Assembly: GCF_000949455.1 (NCBI RefSeq)
Contig: NZ_JXXK01000036.1
Location: 1 to 35,891, forward strand
Reading direction: 5' to 3'
Source of the DNA: Ruthenibacterium lactatiformans
Lineage (GTDB): Bacteria; Bacillota; Clostridia; Oscillospirales; Ruminococcaceae
Length of the DNA stretch: 35,891 bases
Each line of letters begins with the position of its first letter. The stretch's first letter is position 1. The position numbers and the translations under genes are program-made. A model generated the notes under the pieces. The model did not search any database. It saw nothing but the letters and a program-made list of their open reading frames with translations, and was not told the DNA's origin. Below are positions 30,624 through 35,891 of the stretch, piece by piece.

Positions 30624-32026
30624 AGCAGGATGTTCGGACAAATGTGATCCCGCCTTTGAAATTTGGGGAAAAGTTCGGCTTTTTGACCTTTTCCACCGCC
30701 AGCAACGTGGTGTACCAGTTCAAGAGCATTTATTATCTGTTTTTCCTCACCAATGTACTGAAGATCGACGTGCTCGTCGCGGGCATGATCCTGACCATCG
30801 GAACCGTCTGGGACGCGGTCAACGACCCGCTGATCGGCTTCTGGTCCGTGAACCACAAATTCAAAAACGGCGAGCGCTGCCGGCCCTTCGCGCTGTGGTT
30901 CGCGGTGCCTTGGGCGGTTTCGGTGGTACTGCTGTTCTGCGATTTCAAAACCTCGCAGACCGCTGCCGTCATTCTGGCGCTGGTGATCTATTTTATTTTT
31001 GAATCCTTCAATACCTTTGTTGCCATCCCCTACAACAGCATGGGCGGCCTGGCGACCAACCGCGACGCGGACCGGCGTTCCATCAACGTGTACCGCAATT
31101 TGGGCGGCTGCATCGGCTCGGGCATCGGCGCTGTGGCCTGCCTGCCGCTGCTCAAGCTGTTCGGCGCGCTGGACAACGGCGGCAACCTCATCGACGGCAG
31201 CAGCTCCCGCGGGTTCCTGCTCACCGCCATGGTCATGGGCGCTGTCTGCATCGTCGGCAGCCTCACACACTATTTCACCACAAAGGAGCGCGTCGTACAG
31301 ATCTCGGACGACGAGGACCACGTAAGCGCCCGCAGCGCGGCCAAAATGCTGTTCCGCTGCAAATCGTGGGTGCTCAATATGCTGTACATCATCTGCTATG
31401 GCGTAAACAACGTGCTCATCATGAGCTCCATCACCTATTATGCGACGTATGTGATGGGCAGCACCGGCGCGGCCACCATCATCCAGGCCGTGTACCTGGT
31501 GGTCTCCATCATCACGACGGTGCTGACCGGCCCGCTGGACCGGCTGCTCGGCCGCAAGCGGACGATGATCTTTGCGGCCGCTGTACTGATCCTGGGCAAA
31601 GTATGGTTCGTCATCGACCCCTTTGCGGTGGGGGCAATCTATCTGAACGCGGTGACGGTGGGCATCGGCCTTTCCATCACCTTCGTCATGTTCAATACCA
31701 ATCGCAACAACATCGCGGACCTGATCGAATGGCAGAGCGGACGCCGCATCGACAGCCTTGTTTCAACAGGCGATAACCTGGCGGCAAAGCTGGCCCAAGC
31801 GGGCGCGACGCAGCTTCTGACGCTTTCTCTGCACATGGCGGGCTTCAACGAGGCGCTGCCGGCCCAGCCGGACGCGACCATCGCCACGATCAATGCGCTG
31901 CTGGGCTGGGTGCCGGCGGCGGTGACCTTTGTGATGCTGGCTGTTCTGTGCGCGATGAACATCGAAAAGGACATGGACAGCATGAACGCGGAAAAAGCCG
32001 CTCGGGGAATCTCTGTCTCAGACTGA
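30620..32026 (+). CDS. GPH family (glycoside/pentoside/hexuronide:cation) transporter
   Basis: A 468-residue MFS-type symporter of the GPH family. It begins with a soluble stretch, then about twelve transmembrane segments. The family features DAVNDPLIGF (helix II with the cation-binding acids) and the following loop KFKNGERCRPF are clear. FVAIPYNSMGG in helix IV and a central cytoplasmic loop KERVVQISDDEDHVSARS between the two halves are also typical. AAGGAGG lies inside the end of the hydrolase gene. Sugar or glycoside uptake with Na+ or H+ is expected. No glycosidase gene is adjacent, so the cargo is open; the coupled hydrolase may remove an ester from it. Confidence 0.92.
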   Translation: MKQDVRTNVIPPLKFGEKFGFLTFSTASNVVYQFKSIYYLFFLTNVLKIDVLVAGMILTIGTVWDAVNDPLIGFWSVNHKFKNGERCRPFALWFAVPWAVSVVLLFCDFKTSQTAAVILALVIYFIFESFNTFVAIPYNSMGGLATNRDADRRSINVYRNLGGCIGSGIGAVACLPLLKLFGALDNGGNLIDGSSSRGFLLTAMVMGAVCIVGSLTHYFTTKERVVQISDDEDHVSARSAAKMLFRCKSWVLNMLYIICYGVNNVLIMSSITYYATYVMGSTGAATIIQAVYLVVSIITTVLTGPLDRLLGRKRTMIFAAAVLILGKVWFVIDPFAVGAIYLNAVTVGIGLSITFVMFNTNRNNIADLIEWQSGRRIDSLVSTGDNLAAKLAQAGATQLLTLSLHMAGFNEALPAQPDATIATINALLGWVPAAVTFVMLAVLCAMNIEKDMDSMNAEKAARGISVSD

Positions 32027-32191
32027 CGGATGTGCAAAGTCAGGCTTCCGGTTAAGCTGAGATGGTCAATGGATAATAAACAGCAAAAATTAACAAAAGC
32101 CTTGTTCAAACATAAAATTGGACAGGGCTTTTGTAATGGACGTTTGAAAGAAGGGTGAAAGACGATTCTCATTTTCGCCTCATATAATAAA
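32027..32191 (+). other. Non-coding 3' region of the GPH transporter unit
   Basis: No gene is visible. A long hairpin with arms ACAAAAGCCTTG (32093-32104) and CAGGGCTTTTGT (32123-32134, one G-U pair) around an 18-base loop may be a weak terminator. An isolated TATAAT at 32183-32188 has no -35 box. Base composition drops markedly in GC from here to the right. Confidence 0.5.
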
Positions 32192-32229
32192 AGAACAGTA
32201 GACACGAGAGACTGTGTCTACTGTTTTTT
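32192..32229 (+). terminator. Strong terminator closing the GPH unit
   Basis: AACAGTAGACAC and GTGTCTACTGTT form a perfect 12-bp stem with an 8-base loop, ending in TTTTTT. It is AT-richer than the other terminators in the window. Confidence 0.88.
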
Positions 32230-32429
32230 ACCGCTGTTTCCATTCTGTTATGGCGCCGCCTGTTTGTAGAAATACGCCGCGTTTGTGTGCTGCACTCCTT
32301 TTGCCTGTGTCTTGCCGGGTCTTTCAATGGAACCGGAAACGTGCTTCCGCTTCGGCGCCTGTAAAAATACGGTACATCTGCAGAGATCCTTTTTGTACAG
32401 CCTTTCACTCCTCCGGCTGTCTCAACAAT

Positions 32430-33928
32430 TTCTGTTCTTCATCCGCTTCAACAATTCCCTTGTAAAAATCGTTGTATCCGGCGGAAGCGTCGTCATCTTT
32501 TGCTTCCATGCAGACAGATATGCTGTTTGGATGAAGATCTGGGTGTCGAGCGCCTGCTGTACAGGGCACAAAACCGGTTCGTTTTTTGTGATTGCAGAAA
32601 TGAAGTTGTTATTTTTACCATGCACAAAGGTTACCAGCCGGTTGAATCGCTGCTGGAGCTGCTGCGCAGTTCCGCGCCGGAATCTGCCGAGAGAGGAGGG
32701 AGACGAACTTACAACAATTCGGGCCGCGCTTGAACGCACATCCCGTGCCAACAGTGAAATGCGTCAAAGTCTGCAAAACAACATTCTGGCTCTGCGTGAG
32801 TATTTTACACTCAATGCGATACAGGGAATATTCAGGAGTAAGGAGATATTTGATGATGTATGCCGCGGCATCGGCCTGCTTTTTGAATATCCGTACTTTC
32901 TGGTATGCTGTGTGTATACAGGAAAAAGCATGGTGTTTGGAGAAGTTAGCCCGGTGCAGTTTTCGGAACTGATGTCGCAGGCGTCGCCATCGGATATGCA
33001 GAGCGTTTTTCATTCTGGAATCGAAGAAGGATATTCGTACGGCCCTGCTGTGTGTCCCCGCTGTGGAGGACAAATGGATGAAAAAGCATATTGGTATTTT
33101 TGCTGAAAACCTGAGCCGCACCGTGGACCGACGCATGCTGGTCTCCCTATGGGCCAGCATCCGGGACGCCGATAAGATCGGCCGCTCCTTCCTGCAGGCC
33201 CGGACGGCAATGCGCTACCGGTTCATCATAAGCGATCCGGCGATTATTTCCGTTGCGGATATCGACGCGCACATCGAAAAAAACAGTGCATACCCGTATG
33301 TGGAGCTCACACGGTTGGAACAGAGCATGAAGAAATGGGAAATCGGCGCTAATTTTGCAGCACATGAAGACTTTGTAAAGTTGATTCGTGAAGGGAATTT
33401 TACATTGCATCAGGCAAAATGTATCTGTTATGATATCGTAAGCCTCTTTGTCAAAACCGTGGGCAAAATGAACATAACCGAGGCTGTGGAGTAGAGCAGA
33501 TGTTTTGACCTGTTTTCGATTGCAGAATTCTCCACACTGAACGAACCCATCGAAACACTCATGCTTTTGGGGAGCCACATCGCCGAATTCATTGTAGTAA
33601 ATCTGACGAAGAAAAAATCAAATTTTCCAACAAATACATAGAATATCTTTACGAGAATATCGGGAACTACCCTTTCGGCGCAGAAAAGATGGCGGAACAT
33701 TTTGGTATTACATCTCAATGTCTGCGCAGGCCGTTTCGCAAAGAGACAGACAGCCCGTAGTGGAATATTTTAACGCGATCCAGCTGAAAAAAGTGGAGGA
33801 GATTCTAATCTCCACAAATATGGATATTGCGGATTGGCTACGTGGACGTTCCCAGCTTTATCCGAAAATTTAAAGCGCGCTTTGACGTCACGCCTAGAAA
33901 GTTCAGAGAACTACGCCAAAACAAATAG
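32430..33928 (+). pseudogene. AraC family regulator, broken by frameshifts and a stop
   Basis: Fragments of one AraC-type regulator follow each other in different frames. Recognisable pieces are LLELLRSS-like sequence near 32640-32680, a helical linker region (RAALERTSRANSEMRQSLQ, about 32715-32775), and the middle domain with ARTAMRYRFII (33063-33491). The in-frame TAG at 33492 comes next, after which FDLFSIAEFSTLNEPIE continues in the same frame. A shift near 33605 leads to the first HTH helices (AEKMAEHFGITSQCL, about 33680-33735). A shift near 33760 leads to VEYFNAIQLKKVEEIL and STNMDIAD, and another near 33835 to the end GYVDVPSFIRKFKARF with the stop at 33926. At least four lesions are present; the 5' end is too decayed to place. 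Confidence 0.82.
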
Positions 33929-34487
33929 GGTTGAGTTTGTCCGTTTTGCCAGGAAATGCGGCGTGGATAGAGTAATCACTGCGCCCGCTGACTGGGCGCA
34001 GAACAACAATGACGATTTGCTGTTTGCACACTATAAAGCAGTGGCTCAGGAACTGCCAATCATGCTGATGACGGCGCTGGGCAAGCGGCCGGTACCGCTC
34101 AACGTCATCGAAGAAACCGTAAATACAGTGCCGGAGCTGATTGCGATTAAGGATGATATCTGTAGACATTATGGCCAGCATGTGGCCACATTTGCCCGGA
34201 AAGGCGACGTGACGCTGCTTTCCGGCGGGCGTATGGAAGACCATTTGGAAGTTCTATCCCTATGGCTCCAATTCCTGGTTGTCCATTTTTATGCTCTTTA
34301 TGCCGCGCATCGTCTGGGGTTACTGGGAGGCCGTGCAGGCGAGGAATATGTCGCTTGGAGCTAACCGTACTTTGAAGGCCTTACGAAGGAATTGAACCTT
34401 GAATTCGATGCGGTAATCCACACTTCAATGGAGATCAAAGGCATTTGCAAACGCTATCGCCGTGCTCCGTACCCGGTGCGTAGGAGC
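33929..34487 (+). pseudogene. Dihydrodipicolinate synthase/NanA superfamily gene, truncated and frameshifted
   Basis: Directly after the AraC stop, sequence from the middle of a DapA-family aldolase begins: GVDRVITAPADWAQNNN, then ELPIMLMTALGKRPVPLN and LIAIKDDICRHYG, where IKDD holds the Schiff-base lysine. The first third, with the GGxxGE motif, is missing. Near 34240 the frame changes (YGSNSWLSIFMLFMPRIVWGYW lies in another frame). It changes again to give YFEGLTKELN, then FDAVIHTSMEIKGICKRYRR and APYPV, the usual C-terminus of the family. No functional enzyme can be made. It belongs to the same superfamily as the intact lyase at 212, but to a different branch. Confidence 0.8.
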
Positions 34488-35246
34488 ATCCGGCTGGGAT
34501 TTGTCTGTCAAATTGGGCTTTACCTGACGGCAGGGCTCTATGCGTTGCTCGCTATGCCGGAAACAAGGCAACCTGAAAAGAAAACCGGCGGGCGCTGGCC
34601 GGTCAGGGAAGCCAATCCGTTTCTGTCTCTGGTACGTCTGCGCCATATAGAGCCATGGCAGACGGCTGTTTTTTGGAGCATCCTGATTGCCGCATGCGGA
34701 GGCTGGATGTTCGAAAGCGCATTCAATTACAGTATCAGCGCCTTCTTTTCATTCTCGCCGCTGTTCAACGGCGTGCTGAAATGTGGGGTGGGCATTTTAA
34801 ATGCATTGGTCGGGGCTGGCGTTATAAGACGATTGGTTCGGCGGGGAACGATAAGAGGCCCATTGCTCCTGGTAGGGGTGCTGTGTATGGCGGCGAGCTT
34901 GTTGAGTGCATGCAGTACAGATCGTGCAATTCTGTTTTTTCCCTTCAGTGTGTGTTTTCTATTGATAAACTCTTTAAATCTCCCGCTTCACCAGGCGCTG
35001 CTCACAACAAACAAAGCAAATTTACCTGTAGGGGAATTGATGGGATTGTTTAACGCCTTTCGCTCTATTGGGCAGGTTGCCGGTTCCATGGTGAGCGGTT
35101 TTTCTTATACTGTGGGACACGCACTTCCTTTTTTTTGCGCATCGGCATTCTTCATGATGATGGTTTTTATTTTGAGATGGGGAACATCCGGCGAAAAGAA
35201 GCGGCACGCGAACGGCGGCATCAAACGGAGAAAAAAGAATGGTTAA
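34488..35246 (+). pseudogene. C-terminal half of an MFS transporter, fused to the aldolase tail
   Basis: An uninterrupted frame of about 250 residues encodes the last part of helix VI (LYLTAGLYALLAMPETR), the central loop, and six further hydrophobic segments of a major facilitator. The N-terminal half is absent. The same frame runs upstream into the aldolase remnant (open from a TTG at 34392), so a 284-residue chimeric product starting in the aldolase tail is formally possible. An isolated C-terminal MFS half is not expected to transport. The end overlaps the SGNH hydrolase start by 8 bases, showing that both once belonged to one operon. Confidence 0.72.
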
Positions 35247-35891
35247 ACGAATTTTATGCTTTGGCGATTCCAACACATATGGCTATATCCCCGGCGGCAA
35301 TGGAAGGCGCTACGGGCCCGATGTGCGATGGACAGGACTGTTGAGCGCATGGTTAAAGCCGGAGTGTCTGATAATTGAAGAGGGGCTTCCCGGCCGTACT
35401 ACGGTCTTTGAAGACCCGATTTTGCCGGGAAGAAAGGGAAGCGATTATTTTTATCCTTGTCTGTGGTCCCATGCTCCGCTGGATATGCTGCTGCTTATGC
35501 TGGGCACGAACGACTGCAAAATGCGGTTTGGTGCGTCTGCTAAAAATATTGCATCAGGAATGGAGACATTGGTACGGATGGCAATCAGCACTCCGGTGTG
35601 GGCGGCCACGCCGAAGGTGCTTTTGATCTCACCGCCGCCGATGACGCCGAAGTGCTTTGACGAAACCTCCGGAGAAGAACCGGGCAGTATCTGCAGTGAA
35701 AAATCCTGTCAATTGGCTCCACTGTATGAGAAGGCGGCGGAACGCCTCGGCTGTGCGTTCCTTGACGCGGGCGTCAAGGTTCAAGTGAGCGGTATAGACG
35801 GTACGCATATGGATGAAATTGCACACTTTACGATGGCCACCGCAGTAATGTCACGAATCAGGCAGCTTTTTCAGCCGGAAAAGGAAAAACG
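35239..35891 (+). CDS. SGNH/GDSL hydrolase, paralogue of the one at 5692 (runs off the window)
   Basis: At least 217 residues, with no stop before the window end. Block I is FGDSNTYGY (Ser nucleophile), block II EEGLPGRTTVFEDP, block III LMLGTNDCKMRFG, and block V DGTH with the catalytic Asp and His. It has the same motif order and near-identical stretches (GLPGRT, SHAPLD, MLGTND, FLDAG) as the protein at 5692, so the two are paralogues. GGAG lies 8 bases before the ATG at 35239. Unlike its upstream neighbours the frame is intact, so it may still be functional if it is transcribed. Confidence 0.88.
   Translation, partial: MVKRILCFGDSNTYGYIPGGNGRRYGPDVRWTGLLSAWLKPECLIIEEGLPGRTTVFEDPILPGRKGSDYFYPCLWSHAPLDMLLLMLGTNDCKMRFGASAKNIASGMETLVRMAISTPVWAATPKVLLISPPPMTPKCFDETSGEEPGSICSEKSCQLAPLYEKAAERLGCAFLDAGVKVQVSGIDGTHMDEIAHFTMATAVMSRIRQLFQPEKEK

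Noticed and set aside
32285..33106. A 273-codon open frame taken as an intact gene
   Set aside because: Only its second half resembles protein (AraC linker region), and the matching parts before and after lie in other frames, so it is part of a pseudogene.

Overview
The window looks like chromosomal DNA of a GC-rich member of the Bacillota, class Clostridia, probably a gut Oscillospirales-type anaerobe. The reasons are strong AGGAGG-type ribosome binding sites with frequent GTG and TTG starts, sigma-A promoters of the TTGACA-17-TATAAT type, a class I heat-shock operon in the order hrcA-grpE-dnaK-dnaJ behind a perfect CIRCE element, a short CysE, and families common in clostridia (C_GCAxxG_C_C, AI-2E transporter, CPBP protease, GPH transporter, PPK2). 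The genus assignment is inference; no rRNA or tRNA gene is present.

Left part (1-7.7 kb): a sialic-acid-type catabolic locus. On the minus strand a lipoprotein binding protein, two CUT1 permeases and an N-acetylneuraminate lyase-like aldolase form an operon that ends in a strong terminator. Divergent to it are an RpiR/SIS regulator and an SGNH esterase. The shared intergenic region holds three copies of a TGAAAA-N3-TTTTCA type palindrome (one imperfect), two of them placed over or just behind the two promoters. An AI-2E family membrane protein follows.

Middle (7.8-17.4 kb): housekeeping and envelope genes. These are cysE, uppP and xth, then a GntR-ABC-permease-permease-CPBP protease operon that resembles an envelope-stress or peptide-resistance module. 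After it come an orphan protein that weakly recalls the DUF1874 family, a C_GCAxxG_C_C protein, adenine deaminase, and a 57-residue small-protein gene with its own promoter, structured leader and terminator.

17.5-25.2 kb: the CIRCE-controlled hrcA-grpE-dnaK-dnaJ operon. It is followed by an intergenic region with a 57-bp direct repeat in front of a PPK2 polyphosphate kinase, then an unknown exported protein and a GNAT acetyltransferase.

25.2-32.0 kb: a tightly overlapping minus-strand operon of two CydDC-like ABC half-transporters, a YgbA-type cysteine-rich protein and a YbaN (DUF454) membrane protein. Its leader carries two near-identical palindromic operators exactly 33 bp apart. Divergent to it lies an alpha/beta hydrolase translationally coupled to a GPH sugar transporter.

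32.0-35.9 kb: a decayed locus. It holds an AraC regulator broken by frameshifts and a stop, a 5'-truncated dihydrodipicolinate-synthase-family gene, and the C-terminal half of an MFS transporter fused to its tail. It ends with an apparently intact SGNH esterase, paralogous to the one at the left, which runs off the window. The same pairing of an SGNH esterase with a NanA/DapA-type aldolase, a transporter and a regulator therefore occurs twice.
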